Assembly: GCF_024171785.1 (NCBI RefSeq)
Contig: NZ_JAMTCK010000009.1
Span: 124,001 to 188,000 of the forward strand
Direction of reading: 5' to 3'
Origin: Goodfellowiella coeruleoviolacea
GTDB lineage: Bacteria; Actinomycetota; Actinomycetes; Mycobacteriales; Pseudonocardiaceae
Length of the DNA stretch: 64,000 bases
A program made the translations under genes and the position numbers. Below are positions 9,907-18,723 of the stretch, piece by piece; positions within the stretch are counted from its first letter, which is position 1, and the number at the start of each line of letters is the position of its first letter. A model generated the notes under the pieces. That model did not search any database, was not told the DNA's origin, and was given only the letters and a program-made list of their open reading frames with translations.

Positions 9907-10050
9907 ACGAGCCGGCGCATATCGCCGGCATATCGAAAATCAGGTACGCGCCGGCAACACCGCGCTGCCTTCACTGGAGGCATGTCCCGCAGCGAACCAG
10001 CACGAACAGCGGCCCACCACACCCCGGTGCCGCCGGTCTCGTCCTCCTCG
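9907..10050 (+). repeat. Promoter-plus-leader repeat, copy 2 (vanY)
   Basis: Second copy of the segment at 5218-5365. It includes the GCATATCG tandem, a near-identical stretch around GGCAACACCGCGCTGCCTTC, the start codon and an almost identical block encoding SEPARTA. The homology stops where the conserved VanY sequence begins. Confidence 0.85.
9917..9938. promoter_or_regulatory. Predicted VanR operator between vanR and vanY
   Basis: Two exact GCATATCG copies start at 9917 and 9928, 11 bp apart, 22 bases upstream of the vanR start and 65 upstream of the vanY start. The matching imperfect pair before vanH makes this the better of the two sites. Confidence 0.72.
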
Positions 10051-10521
10051 CCGGCCCGGCGTGCCCTCGGCGTGGCACACGGCGCTGTTCCTGCCCCCGT
10101 GCCGGTCTTCGATGACGAGACCCCGGCCGTGGCCAACCTCGATCCCGCTCTTCTCGGTGCGCTGCGCCGAGCTGCGATCGACGCCGAGGGCGACGGGGTC
10201 GAGATCTTCGTCAACGGTGGCTGGCGTTCCCGGGAATATCAGGAACAACTGCTCCGCGAGGCGATTGCGAAGTACGGCTCGGAAGAGGAAGCCGCCCGTT
10301 GGGTGTCCACTCCGGACAGGTCCGCGCACGTGTCGGGGGACGCGGTGGACGTCTGGCCCCCCGCTGCCAGGGCGTGGCTGTCCGAGCACGGCGCCAGGTA
10401 CGGGCTCTGCCAGATCTACCGCAACGAGCCCTGGCACTACGAACTCCGCCCCGAAGCCGTCGAGGACGGCTGCCCGCCCATGTTCGCCGACGCCTCGCCC
10501 GATTCGAGGTCGCGGCGGTGA
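9982..10521 (+). CDS. vanY: VanY D,D-carboxypeptidase (no export signal)
   Basis: M15B zinc carboxypeptidase that removes the terminal D-Ala from pentapeptide. The 179-aa protein has zinc ligands His116 and Asp123 (SAHVSGDAVD), general base Glu149 and ligand His152 (NEPWHYE). Start at ATG 9982 after GGAGGC. The N-terminus (MSRSEPARTA and onward) has no hydrophobic anchor, unlike membrane-bound VanY enzymes, and instead matches the leader of VanH. The enzyme may therefore act in the cytoplasm on UDP-linked precursors, backing up VanX. The core is typical of actinomycete VanY up to the C-terminus. Confidence 0.9.
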   Translation: MSRSEPARTAAHHTPVPPVSSSSPARRALGVAHGAVPAPVPVFDDETPAVANLDPALLGALRRAAIDAEGDGVEIFVNGGWRSREYQEQLLREAIAKYGSEEEAARWVSTPDRSAHVSGDAVDVWPPAARAWLSEHGARYGLCQIYRNEPWHYELRPEAVEDGCPPMFADASPDSRSRR

Positions 10522-10548
10522 CCGGCACGCGCGGCGTGTCCGACCGGG

Positions 10549-11439
10549 TCAGGAGTCGGGGCGGTTCTCGGTCGGGATGTCGAGGATGGCGAGGAAAGCG
10601 GTTGCCGCGGGGGTGCGGGTGAAGCGGCTCCACACGACGTACTCGACGCGGGTCGGCGCGTCGGTGACCTCGATGGTGGTCACGCCGGTGAGCTGCGGCA
10701 CGTAGGCGGCGGGGAGCAGGCCGATGCCGAGGCCCTGCCCGACGAGTCGGGCGATCAGGTCCGCGGTGGTCACTTCGAAGGCGACGTCGCGGGTGAGGCC
10801 GGCGGCGGCGAAGGCCTGGTCGGACTGGGCGCGTCCGGCTGTTCCGGCCGGGAGGTCCACGAACACCTCGGTGGCCAGCCGGCGCAGGTTGACCGTGGGT
10901 TCGGTGGCGAGCGGGTGGTCCGGTGCGACCACGGCGACGAGTCGGCCGCGGGCGAGTGCGTGGGCGACGACGCCGTGGGGTTGCGCGGTGGTGGGCAGGC
11001 CGAGGAACGCCACGTCGGTGACGCCCTGCTTGACCTGCTCGACGAGGTCATCGCTGGCGCCCACGTGCAGGCTGATGCGCACCTGCGGGTAGCGCTGGCG
11101 GAACTCGCGCAGCGCGGCCGCGATGTCCACCGCGGCGACCGTGGGGATCAGGCCCACGGCGAGCCGGCCGCGCACCTCACCGACTGCGGCGGCGGCCTCG
11201 GCGACCGCGCGCTCGGCGGCGTCCAGGCACTGGCGGGCGGCCGGGAGGAACGCCGAGCCGGCCGGGGTCAGCCGCACCCGGCGGCTGGTGCGCTCGAACA
11301 GTTTCACGCCCAGTTCCCGTTCCAGCCGCGCGATCTGGTGACTGAGCGCGGACTGGACGACCAGGCAGCGTTCGGCGGCGCGGGTGAAGCTGTTGGTCTC
11401 GGCGACCGCGACGACGTAGCGCAGCTGCTGGAGTTCCAC
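10549..11439 (-). CDS. LysR-family transcriptional regulator
   Basis: A 296-aa LysR regulator: N-terminal winged HTH (LRYVVAVAETNSFTRAAERC, then QSALSHQIARLERELG) and a periplasmic-binding-like effector domain from ~90. I take GTG 11439 as the start because the conserved ELQQLRY follows it directly; an upstream ATG at 11478 would add 13 unrelated residues. It diverges by ~80 bp from a drug/metabolite transporter and probably controls that transporter and the NAD-binding protein after it. The effector is unknown. Confidence 0.9.
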   Translation of the reverse strand: MELQQLRYVVAVAETNSFTRAAERCLVVQSALSHQIARLERELGVKLFERTSRRVRLTPAGSAFLPAARQCLDAAERAVAEAAAAVGEVRGRLAVGLIPTVAAVDIAAALREFRQRYPQVRISLHVGASDDLVEQVKQGVTDVAFLGLPTTAQPHGVVAHALARGRLVAVVAPDHPLATEPTVNLRRLATEVFVDLPAGTAGRAQSDQAFAAAGLTRDVAFEVTTADLIARLVGQGLGIGLLPAAYVPQLTGVTTIEVTDAPTRVEYVVWSRFTRTPAATAFLAILDIPTENRPDS

Positions 11440-11518
11440 GAATCTATCTTGGTTCGCGATCGATGGAATGACAAACATGTGTTGGACTCATTGATCGCGT
11501 CCGGGTGGAATTGCCGGC

Positions 11519-12463
11519 GTGACAAGTACAGCAGCACCGGAGGTTTCGCCAGGCGAAGCCGGTAGCGGTGCGTTCAACGGAAAGCTGTCGCGCACCGCGC
11601 TGACGGCGATCGCCCCCGTGGTGTGGGGCACGACCTATGTCGTCACCACCGAACTGCTCCCGCCGGGACACCCGCTGTTCGCGGGCCTGCTGCGCGCGTT
11701 GCCCGCCGGCCTGATCGCGCTGGCGCTCACCCGGACGCTGCCGAGGGGCGCGTGGTGGGGGAAGGCCGCGGTGCTCGGTGTGCTGAACATCGGGTTGTTC
11801 CTGCCACTGCTGTTCATCGCGGCCGAGCACCTGCCGGGCGGGGTTGCCGCGACCCTGGGGGCGGCCCAGCCGCTCATCGTCGCCGTCCTCGCGGTCACCG
11901 TGCTCCACGAGCGCCTGTCCGGCTGGCGCCTCGCCTGGGGTGTGGTGGGGGTCGTCGGCGTCGGCCTGGTGGTGGTCGGGCCGAACGCGGCGCTCGACGT
12001 CGCCGGGATCGTGGCGGGCCTGGCCGGCGCGGCCTCGATGGCGCTCGGGGTGACGCTCACCAAGCGCTGGGGACGGCCGCCCGAGGTCGGTCCGCTGGCC
12101 TTCACCGGCTGGCAGCTCACCGCGGGCGGCCTGTTCCTGGTGCCGGTCACCTTCCTGGTGGAGGGCGCGCCACCCGCGATCGACCTGAGCGCCACCCTCG
12201 GCTACCTCTGGCTGGGCCTGGTCGGCGGGCTGCTCACCTACATGCTGTGGTTCCGCGGCATCACCACCTTGCCGGTCACCTCCGTGGCGGTGCTCGGCCT
12301 GCTGTCGCCGCTGGTCGCCGCCGTGCTCGGCGCCGTCCTGCTCGGCCAGACCCTCGGCCCGGTCCAACTCGTGGGCTTCGGGTTCTCCCTCGCCGCGATC
12401 CTCGCGGGACAACTGCCCGCACCCTCCTCGGTTTCCACCCGCACAACGACAAGGACACCTTGA
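11519..12463 (+). CDS. EamA/DMT-family transporter
   Basis: Inner-membrane exporter of 314 aa with about ten hydrophobic segments and two EamA halves. The first half contains PVVWGTTYVV and ends near the GLVVVGPN segment; the second begins near GIVAGLAGAAS. The substrate cannot be read from sequence, but homologues export amino acids or drugs. GTG start at 11519. It overlaps the next gene (TGATG) and diverges from a LysR regulator, a common control arrangement. Confidence 0.9.
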   Translation: MTSTAAPEVSPGEAGSGAFNGKLSRTALTAIAPVVWGTTYVVTTELLPPGHPLFAGLLRALPAGLIALALTRTLPRGAWWGKAAVLGVLNIGLFLPLLFIAAEHLPGGVAATLGAAQPLIVAVLAVTVLHERLSGWRLAWGVVGVVGVGLVVVGPNAALDVAGIVAGLAGAASMALGVTLTKRWGRPPEVGPLAFTGWQLTAGGLFLVPVTFLVEGAPPAIDLSATLGYLWLGLVGGLLTYMLWFRGITTLPVTSVAVLGLLSPLVAAVLGAVLLGQTLGPVQLVGFGFSLAAILAGQLPAPSSVSTRTTTRTP

Positions 12464-13095
12464 TGAAGATCGCCGTTGTCGGAGCCGCCGGCATGGTCGG
12501 CTCGCGCGTCGTCACCGAAGCCGTGCGCCGCGGCCACGACCTCGTCGCGGTGTTCCGGAACACGCGGTCGGTCGTGCCGCCACCCGACGTGACCGCCGTG
12601 GCGGGCGACGCGAACGACCCGGACCGGATGAGCGCGCTGTTCGCCGGCACCGACGCCGTCGTGGCCGCGACCCGTCCCGCCCCCGGGCAGGAGCACACCG
12701 TCACCGCGACCACGACGGCTCTGCTCGACGCGGCCGCGACGGCCGGGACCCGCATCCTCGTCGTCGGTGGCGCCGCGCCCCTGCGCCTCCCGGAACACCC
12801 CGACCGGCTCGTCCTCGACAGCCCGCGGTACGTGCCGGCCGCGGTGCGCACCATCGCCGCGGCCAGCGCCGCGCAACTGGACGCCTGTCGAGCACACCCG
12901 GCCAACTGGGTCTACCTGAGCCCGCCCGCCATCCTCGAACCGGGGCGCCGCACCGGGAGCTACCGACGCGGTACCACCACCCTCGTCACCGGCCCCGACG
13001 GCACGGCCCACATCTCCGCCGAAGACCTCGCCGTGGCCGTCCTGGACGAACTGGAGAACCCGCGCGGCGACAAGCACTTCACCGTCGGCTACTAG
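12463..13095 (+). CDS. NAD(P)-binding Rossmann protein (NmrA/YwnB-like)
   Basis: A 210-aa protein starting MKIAVVGAAGMVGSRVV, a GxxGxxG dinucleotide-binding fold of the atypical SDR group (NAD(P)H-binding, YwnB-like). It has an acidic-to-basic switch at the second strand (VAVFRN) compatible with NADPH. The catalytic YxxxK motif of classical SDRs is absent, so it may be a redox sensor or epimerase-like enzyme. ATG 12463 overlaps the transporter stop, with AAGGA 7 bases upstream, so the two genes are cotranslated. Confidence 0.85.
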   Translation: MKIAVVGAAGMVGSRVVTEAVRRGHDLVAVFRNTRSVVPPPDVTAVAGDANDPDRMSALFAGTDAVVAATRPAPGQEHTVTATTTALLDAAATAGTRILVVGGAAPLRLPEHPDRLVLDSPRYVPAAVRTIAAASAAQLDACRAHPANWVYLSPPAILEPGRRTGSYRRGTTTLVTGPDGTAHISAEDLAVAVLDELENPRGDKHFTVGY

Positions 13096-13327
13096 CGGAG
13101 TGCCCGCCTGACCGGGCGAACGCCGCTGGCCGCCACCTCGCCGGACGCCCGCGGCGCCCGCCGGTGCGGCCCCAGCGGCCTCGGGCACCTGGCCGGCCCG
13201 CCCGCCGAGCAGGCCGTCCACTCCCGGCTGCGCGGCGCGGACGACGCCGACCGCGTCTGGCGGATCTCCGGGACCCTCACCCACACCTGCTTCCCGGTCG
13301 TCGGGTCCGCCCGGCCCGGGCTCCCGC
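13096..13327. other. Non-coding gap, possible faint SDR tail
   Basis: No complete gene. One plus-strand frame ending near 13333 (AEQAVHSRLRGADDADRVWR and onward) vaguely resembles the C-terminus of a short-chain dehydrogenase. The match is too weak to call more than a possible remnant. Confidence 0.2.
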
Positions 13328-14350
13328 TCAGGTGAACAGGCGCAGGCACACGAAGGCGGTGGTGCCGATCAGGAGGGTGGAGCACAGGCCGAGCAGCACC
13401 GCCCGTGCGCCGGTGCGCACCAGGGCGGGGATCCGCACGGTGGTGCCCAGCGCGAACAGGGCCGCCGCCAGCAGCAGGGTGGTGAGCGTGGCGGCGCCGT
13501 CGAGCACCGGCGCCGGCAGCAGCCCGGTGCTGCGCACGGCGATCATGGCCAGGAACCCGACGAGGAACAGGGGCACGACCGGCGGGCGCCTGCCGCCGGT
13601 GTCGGGGCAACGCCTGCGCTCGGCCATGCCGACGACGGCCACGAGCGGTGCGAGCAGGACCACGCGCCCGAGCTTGACGATCACCGCCGTGGTCACCGCG
13701 GCCGCCCCGGCCGGCGAGGCCGCGGCGACGACCTGTGCGACCTCGTGCACGGACATGCCGGCCCACGAGCCCAGCCCGGGGCCGGCGAGCCCGAGCCAGG
13801 CGCCGACCGCGGGCACGGCCGCGATGGCCAGCCCGCCGTAGAGGGTCACCAGCGCGACGGACGTGGCGACGTCCTCGTCCTCGGCGTCGACGACGCCTTC
13901 CACCGCCGCGATCGCCGAGGCGCCGCAGATGGAGAAACCGGTGGCCACCAGCAGGTTCAGTCCGCGCGACACACCGAGCAGCCGGCCGAGCAGCAGGGTG
14001 CCGAGGAAGGTCACCACGACGGTGGACACCACGGCCCCGAGCGTGCCGAGGCCCAGGCCGAGCAGCCGGGTCACCGACAGTTGCAGCCCGAGCAGCACCA
14101 CGCCGACGCGCAGCAGCCGGCGCGTGGCCCAGGCCAGTCCCGGGCGCGCCGAGGGGGGCAGCAGGGGCAGGTGGCCGGCGAGCACACCGAGCACCACGGC
14201 CAGGACGAGCGCGCTCACGGCCGGGAGCACGAGGCTGAGGGCGTACGCGGCGGCGACGCCGACCGCGGTCACCAGCACGCCGGGGACCAGTCGCGCGGGG
14301 GTGCCGCGCGGCGTGGGGTGTGGTGTGTGAGCCGAGGTGGTGGTGGCCAT
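13328..14350 (-). CDS. YeiH/UPF0324-family putative sulfate exporter
   Basis: Membrane protein of 340 aa with ~10 hydrophobic helices and the family signature FSICGASAIAAVEGVVDAED followed by VALVTLYGG. Family members are annotated as putative sulfate exporters. I prefer ATG 14350 (MATTTSAHTPHP); an upstream ATG at 14410 in the same frame would place the start inside the divergent gene's control region. It diverges from a LysR regulator exactly as yeiH does from yeiE/cysL-type regulators in other bacteria. Confidence 0.88.
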   Translation of the reverse strand: MATTTSAHTPHPTPRGTPARLVPGVLVTAVGVAAAYALSLVLPAVSALVLAVVLGVLAGHLPLLPPSARPGLAWATRRLLRVGVVLLGLQLSVTRLLGLGLGTLGAVVSTVVVTFLGTLLLGRLLGVSRGLNLLVATGFSICGASAIAAVEGVVDAEDEDVATSVALVTLYGGLAIAAVPAVGAWLGLAGPGLGSWAGMSVHEVAQVVAAASPAGAAAVTTAVIVKLGRVVLLAPLVAVVGMAERRRCPDTGGRRPPVVPLFLVGFLAMIAVRSTGLLPAPVLDGAATLTTLLLAAALFALGTTVRIPALVRTGARAVLLGLCSTLLIGTTAFVCLRLFT

Positions 14351-14407
14351 GCCGGCAAGCCTGCTGCGCGCTGCCGGGAGCCGGTAGCCGGTGTTCGGGC
14401 AGGTGCT

Positions 14408-14424
14408 CATACCCTCGGGGTATG
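14408..14424. promoter_or_regulatory. Palindrome overlapping the LysR start
   Basis: CATACCC-TCG-GGGTATG is a perfect 7-3-7 inverted repeat whose last three bases are the ATG of the LysR gene. Its position suggests autoregulation, with the same bound regulator also controlling the divergent yeiH-like gene. Confidence 0.5.
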
Positions 14425-15327
14425 ACTGTCGACGTCGCGTCGCTGCGACTGCTGGTGCTGGTGCGCGATCTGGGCAGCCTGGGCCGGGCGGCCGAGGAGC
14501 TGGGGATCGCCCAGCCGTCGGCGAGCAAGCGGATCTCCACCCTGGAGCGCAGGCTGGGTCTGGTGCTGGTGGACCGCACGCGGCGCGGTTCGCGCCTGAC
14601 CCCGTCCGGGTGCGCGGTGGTGGACTCGGCGCAGCGGGTGCTCGACGAGGTCGACGGGCTGCTCACCCGCGCCGAGGCGCTGCGCGGCAAGCGCGACGCG
14701 GAGCTGCGGGTGGCCGCGAGCATGACGATCGCCGAGCACTTCGCGCCCGTGTGGGTGGGTGAGCTGCGCCGGCGGCGGCCCGAGCTGTACCTGGGCCTGC
14801 AGGTGACGAACTCCGAGCACGTGGTCGAGCTGGTCACGGCGGGCGAGATCGACCTGGGGTTCATCGAGTCGCCGAGCGCGCCGAAGGGCCTGTCCAGCAG
14901 GACGGTCGCCGCTGATCACCTGGTGGTCGTGGTGCCCCCGAAGCACCCGTGGGCGCGGCGGAAGCGGCCGCTGCGGCCCGCCGAACTCGCGGCCACACCG
15001 CTCGTGGTGCGCGAGCCCGGCTCGGGCACCCGGGAAACCGCGGAGCGGGCGTTCCGGCACGCCGGAGCCGGCCAGCTCCAGCCGCACGTGGAACTCGGCT
15101 CGGCGGCGTCGGTGCGCAGCGCGGTCGTCGCGGGCACGGGGCCCGCGATCATCAGTGAGCTGGTCGTCGCCACCGACCTGGCCGAGGGCCGACTGGTCCG
15201 GGTGCCGGTCGAGGGGATGGACTTCTCCCGCGTGCTGCGCGCGGTCTGGCCCGGCGGGCGCCGCCTCGTCGGACCGGCGGCCGAACTGCTCGCGCTGACC
15301 ACCCGGGGCGGCGGGTCCGCTCGCTGA
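14422..15327 (+). CDS. LysR-family regulator (YeiE/CysL-like)
   Basis: A 301-aa LysR protein with HTH residues ~5-62 (LGSLGRAAEELGIAQPSASK) and a substrate-binding domain of the CysL/YeiE group (TIAEHFAP, ASMTIAEH). Start at ATG 14422 inside a palindrome; the mRNA leader would be very short. It most likely activates the divergent YeiH-family exporter in response to a sulfur or anion signal; that is inference from gene order. Confidence 0.9.
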   Translation: MTVDVASLRLLVLVRDLGSLGRAAEELGIAQPSASKRISTLERRLGLVLVDRTRRGSRLTPSGCAVVDSAQRVLDEVDGLLTRAEALRGKRDAELRVAASMTIAEHFAPVWVGELRRRRPELYLGLQVTNSEHVVELVTAGEIDLGFIESPSAPKGLSSRTVAADHLVVVVPPKHPWARRKRPLRPAELAATPLVVREPGSGTRETAERAFRHAGAGQLQPHVELGSAASVRSAVVAGTGPAIISELVVATDLAEGRLVRVPVEGMDFSRVLRAVWPGGRRLVGPAAELLALTTRGGGSAR

Positions 15328-15466
15328 GCGGCCGGGGATGGCGGACTCACCCGCGGGACGACCTACCGGGACGCGCCGGGGGCATCCCGCCGTGCTGGCC
15401 GAGAGGCAAGCCGGTAGGCGGTCGTCCACCAGGCTGGGACCGCGTACCGGCTCACCGGACGGCGCG

Positions 15467-16369
15467 TCAGAGCGCGGGGGCGTTGACGCGGACGAACTCG
15501 GTCAGCGGCAGCGGCGTGACCTGCGGGTACCTGGCGTTGTCCAGGGTGTCGAACTTGGCCTTGCCGGTCACCATGCACCACTGGTACTGCAGCGCCACGT
15601 AGTCGAACGGGTTCTGGGTGAGCGCCGCCTGGCGGTTGATCTCCGCACGCAGTTCGTCGGCGCTGCCGAGGTTGACCAGGCGCAGGGTGCGACCGGAGCC
15701 GCGCTGGACCGCGTCGTGGAACTGGCGCATCGACACGACCTCACCGGCGAAGCGCAGCGTGCCGGTGGCGGTCGGGTCGAGGGCGACGGCGGCGGTGTAG
15801 GCGGCGGTGTCGGGCACCGAGGTCAGGTCGAGCGGCTGGTCGGGGTCTCCCCAGTGGGACAGGGTGCCCTGCTCCCAGTCGATGAGCCCCATGAAGCCGG
15901 TCATCACCTCGTAGAAGGCCCCGTTGAGCACGGAGACCACCTCAAGGCTGGTGTCGACGCGCGCGGCCTGCCGGCGCCAGCCGATCATGACGTTGTCGTC
16001 GTCGTCCAGTTTGGTGATGTCGATGGCGAAGTCGGACGGGATGAACCGCTGGACGCCGGCCTTCTCCGCGGCACGCAGGAGGTTGGTCTGCGCGTCCACG
16101 ATCACGTCGGGGCCGCCCTGGACGGCGGAGATCACGGTCGTGGCGTCGCCGATGGCCTCGGCCAGCTGCTCGGCCGGATCGGTGATGTCGCCCTCGACCA
16201 CCTCCAGGCCGTCGGCCTGCAGGGCGGTCAGGGAGTTCAGCTTCTCCTCGCTGGTGCCGGGCCGCACCAGGGCCCGCACGGGGGCGTCCTGGTCGAGGAG
16301 GGCCTGCACGATCTGGCCGCCGAGCATTCCGGTGGCACCGACGACGAAGATCTTGGGAGCAGCGGACAT
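15467..16369 (-). CDS. NmrA/isoflavone-reductase-like oxidoreductase
   Basis: A 300-aa atypical SDR with the NADPH motif VGATGMLGGQ near the N-terminus and an NmrA-type C-terminal half (FIPSDFAIDI). Family members reduce aromatic substrates or sense NADP. ATG 16369 is preceded by AAGGAGT at good spacing, which rejects the longer upstream extension. It lies 85 bp after the quinone oxidoreductase on the same strand, in a MarR-led cluster. Confidence 0.88.
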   Translation of the reverse strand: MSAAPKIFVVGATGMLGGQIVQALLDQDAPVRALVRPGTSEEKLNSLTALQADGLEVVEGDITDPAEQLAEAIGDATTVISAVQGGPDVIVDAQTNLLRAAEKAGVQRFIPSDFAIDITKLDDDDNVMIGWRRQAARVDTSLEVVSVLNGAFYEVMTGFMGLIDWEQGTLSHWGDPDQPLDLTSVPDTAAYTAAVALDPTATGTLRFAGEVVSMRQFHDAVQRGSGRTLRLVNLGSADELRAEINRQAALTQNPFDYVALQYQWCMVTGKAKFDTLDNARYPQVTPLPLTEFVRVNAPAL

Positions 16370-16454
16370 GGTGGGTGGACTCCTTGCTAGAAACCGGTTG
16401 TGCTGTTCACCCGCGGGTTCCGTGCCGGGACCGGCGGGGCGTTTCGGGATGTGG

Positions 16455-17435
16455 TCAGGGGATGAGCAGGGTCTTGCCGACGGTCTCGCGCGCCTCGATG
16501 GCGGCATGCGCGTCGGCCGCCCGCTCCAGCGGGAAGCGTTGGCCGATCACCGGGGTGAGCTGTCCGGCCGCGGCCAGCTGCAGGACCTCGGTCGCCAGGT
16601 CGCGGGCGAGGGCGGGCCTGCTCCAGAGGTGGCCCGCGCTGAACCCGGTCAGGGTCAGGCCCCGGCCGACCAGTTCCATGGGTCGCACATCCAGCGGTGT
16701 GCCGCTGGAGAAGCCGAACGCGATCTGGCGCCCGGAAGCCGGGGTGAGCAGCTCGAACGATTCGCGGCCGAGCGGTCCGCCGACGTGGTCGAAGACCACG
16801 TCCAGCGAGCCGCCCACGGCGTCGCGAGCCTGGCCCGCCCAGTTGGTGAGGGTGTAGTCCACCACGTGGTCGGCGCCCAGCTCGCGGAGCAGGGCGAGCT
16901 TGCGCTCGCCTCGGGCCGCCGCGACGACCGTTGCCCCGGCCCGCTTGAGCAGCTGCACCAGGATCGTGCCGACGGCACCCGCGGCCGCCAGCACCAGGAC
17001 CCGGTCACCCGCGCTCACCCGGGCCGCCCCGACCAGGCCCTGGGCCGTGACGCCGTACCGGTAGAGGGCGACGGCCTCGGGCAGACCGACGTTGTCGACG
17101 ACCGGGACGAGGGAGCCGGCGGGGACGACGGCGGTCTCGGCGTACCCGCCCAAGCCCGTGGTGCTGGCCAGGACCCGGGCGCCGATCAGGGAGATGTCGC
17201 CGCCGGGACCGACTTCGGTGACCTGCCCGGCGATCTCCTTGCCGAGGATCACCGGCAGGGGCGCGCCGCCGAGCGCGCCGCGCATCGTCCCCGCGCGGAC
17301 CTGTGTCTCCAGGAACTGGACGCCGACCGCGGCCACCTGCACGGCGACCTCGCCCGCCGCCGGTACCGGTGTGGGCACGTCCGCGACGCGCAGGTGGGCC
17401 GGAGGCCCGAACTCGTGCAGCACAACGGCACGCAT
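16455..17435 (-). CDS. Zinc-independent quinone oxidoreductase (MDR family)
   Basis: A 326-aa NADPH:quinone reductase: GroES-like half (ILGKEIAGQVTEVGPGG) and Rossmann half with AAAGAVGTILVQL. Zinc-binding cysteines are missing, as in QOR-type enzymes. Start at ATG 17435, 8 bases after GGAAG. It is located between the MarR repressor and an NmrA-like protein, which suggests a response to quinones or electrophiles. Confidence 0.9.
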   Translation of the reverse strand: MRAVVLHEFGPPAHLRVADVPTPVPAAGEVAVQVAAVGVQFLETQVRAGTMRGALGGAPLPVILGKEIAGQVTEVGPGGDISLIGARVLASTTGLGGYAETAVVPAGSLVPVVDNVGLPEAVALYRYGVTAQGLVGAARVSAGDRVLVLAAAGAVGTILVQLLKRAGATVVAAARGERKLALLRELGADHVVDYTLTNWAGQARDAVGGSLDVVFDHVGGPLGRESFELLTPASGRQIAFGFSSGTPLDVRPMELVGRGLTLTGFSAGHLWSRPALARDLATEVLQLAAAGQLTPVIGQRFPLERAADAHAAIEARETVGKTLLIP

Positions 17436-17670
17436 GTACATCACTTCCTTGGTGGGAACGCGGTGTTGGGTGTGCGCGACGACGGGGACGCGCGGTCGGC
17501 CGCGCCGTGTTCGCGGCGCGAGAACCGGGACCAGCGGGGACTACGGCAGCCCTGGTCCGGGCCGAGGGAAGACGGCGCCCGCCGAGCGGCGTGCGGCAGC
17601 GGCGGCACCGGACTTCTCCGTGGCCGCGGTCGCGGGTGTCGAGACGGTCAGCGACAGGACCGTTCCGGGC

Positions 17671-18156
17671 TCACTGCCCCTTCTTGATCGCTTGGCTGAG
17701 CGCGCTGAGGCTCGCGGCCAGTTGCTCGATGTCAGCCTCCTCCCAGTCGGCCAACAGGGCGGCGATGGCGGACGTGCGCGCCTTCCAGAGCTTGCTGATG
17801 GCGAGCTTGCCGGCCCGGGTGACGCTGACCAGTTGGGCCCGGGCGTCGGTCGGATCGGGCTGACGTTCGATGAACCCGCGTGACTCCAGGCGCTTGGCCG
17901 GCGGCGACAGGGTGGACTTGTCCACCTCCATCAGTTCCGCCAGGACCGACAGCCGCACCGGCGCGTGCAGCGACACCTGGGCCAGCAGGGTGTAGTCCCC
18001 CAAGGACAGCTCCAGCCCGGAAGAGGCCATGATCCTGCGCCGCGTGGCCGGGGAGAACATCCAGTTGCCCACCGTGGCCAGCGCCGCCGCCACTCCGTCG
18101 ACGGCCGCGCGCTGCGGGCGGGGTGGGCTGTCCTCGCCGCCTGACGCCTGTTCCAT
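17671..18156 (-). CDS. MarR-family regulator
   Basis: A 161-aa winged-helix protein (LGDYTLLAQV, LMEVDKSTLSPPAKRLESRG, ITRAGK-like wing). ATG 18156 follows a GGGG-rich RBS. A perfect palindrome at 18182-18197 is immediately upstream, so it is probably autoregulatory and controls the downstream oxidoreductases. The ligand is unknown; a quinone or phenolic fits the context. Confidence 0.88.
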   Translation of the reverse strand: MEQASGGEDSPPRPQRAAVDGVAAALATVGNWMFSPATRRRIMASSGLELSLGDYTLLAQVSLHAPVRLSVLAELMEVDKSTLSPPAKRLESRGFIERQPDPTDARAQLVSVTRAGKLAISKLWKARTSAIAALLADWEEADIEQLAASLSALSQAIKKGQ

Positions 18157-18181
18157 CCGCACCCCATCCCCGAAACGGTTG

Positions 18182-18197
18182 GTTGGTTCAAACCAAC
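18182..18197. promoter_or_regulatory. MarR operator palindrome
   Basis: GTTGGTT-CA-AACCAAC is a perfect 7-2-7 inverted repeat, 26 bases upstream of the MarR start codon. The size and position are typical of MarR operators. Confidence 0.65.
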
Positions 18198-18345
18198 TAT
18201 GTACCAAGCGGCGACCGGATGCAAGTGCGTCACCGTCGACCTTGCCCTGGCAGTGGACCGGCAGGGGCTCCGGAAGCGCCGAGGGTTTAAGAAAATTAAG
18301 GTGGAACTCTTGAAAGTTGAAGTCCTGGGGCGTAAAACTTGAGAT

Positions 18346-18723
18346 ATGACAGAGCGGGCCAGGGACTGGCAGGAACTCACGAACCTGACCCAGGGCCAGC
18401 CGTTCGTTGTCGAGCGAGTGCGCCTGGCCGGTAGCGGCATCGCGATCGAGGGCGAGTTCGAGCTGCCGCAACTGGCTCAGCTCACCGTCGAGGACCAGGT
18501 CTTCGTCACGGCGTTCGTGCGGTGCCACGGTTCCATCAAGGAGATGGAGCGGATCTTCGGGGTGAGCTACCCCACGGTCAAATCCCGGCTGAACCGGATC
18601 ACCCGGCTGCTCGACTTCGTCGAGACCGATCCGGCGCCGCCGCCGGCGGAGGTCATCAACCGGTTGCGCCGTGGCGAGATCACCACCCAGCAGGCATTGT
18701 CCGAACTGGAGGGACGCGGGTGA
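18346..18723 (+). CDS. DUF2089-family protein with HTH and SHOCT-like tail
   Basis: A 125-aa DUF2089 protein. Residues ~48-88 (LTVEDQVFVTAFVRCHGSIK, then ERIFGVSYPTVKSRLNRI) read as a helix-turn-helix. The last ~25 residues (VINRLRRGEITTQQALSELE) are a short SHOCT-like helical pair. It probably acts as a DNA-binding switch for the three-gene unit. The next gene overlaps its stop (TGATG). DUF2089 genes elsewhere sit beside membrane and SHOCT-like proteins; their function is not settled. Confidence 0.85.
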   Translation: MTERARDWQELTNLTQGQPFVVERVRLAGSGIAIEGEFELPQLAQLTVEDQVFVTAFVRCHGSIKEMERIFGVSYPTVKSRLNRITRLLDFVETDPAPPPAEVINRLRRGEITTQQALSELEGRG

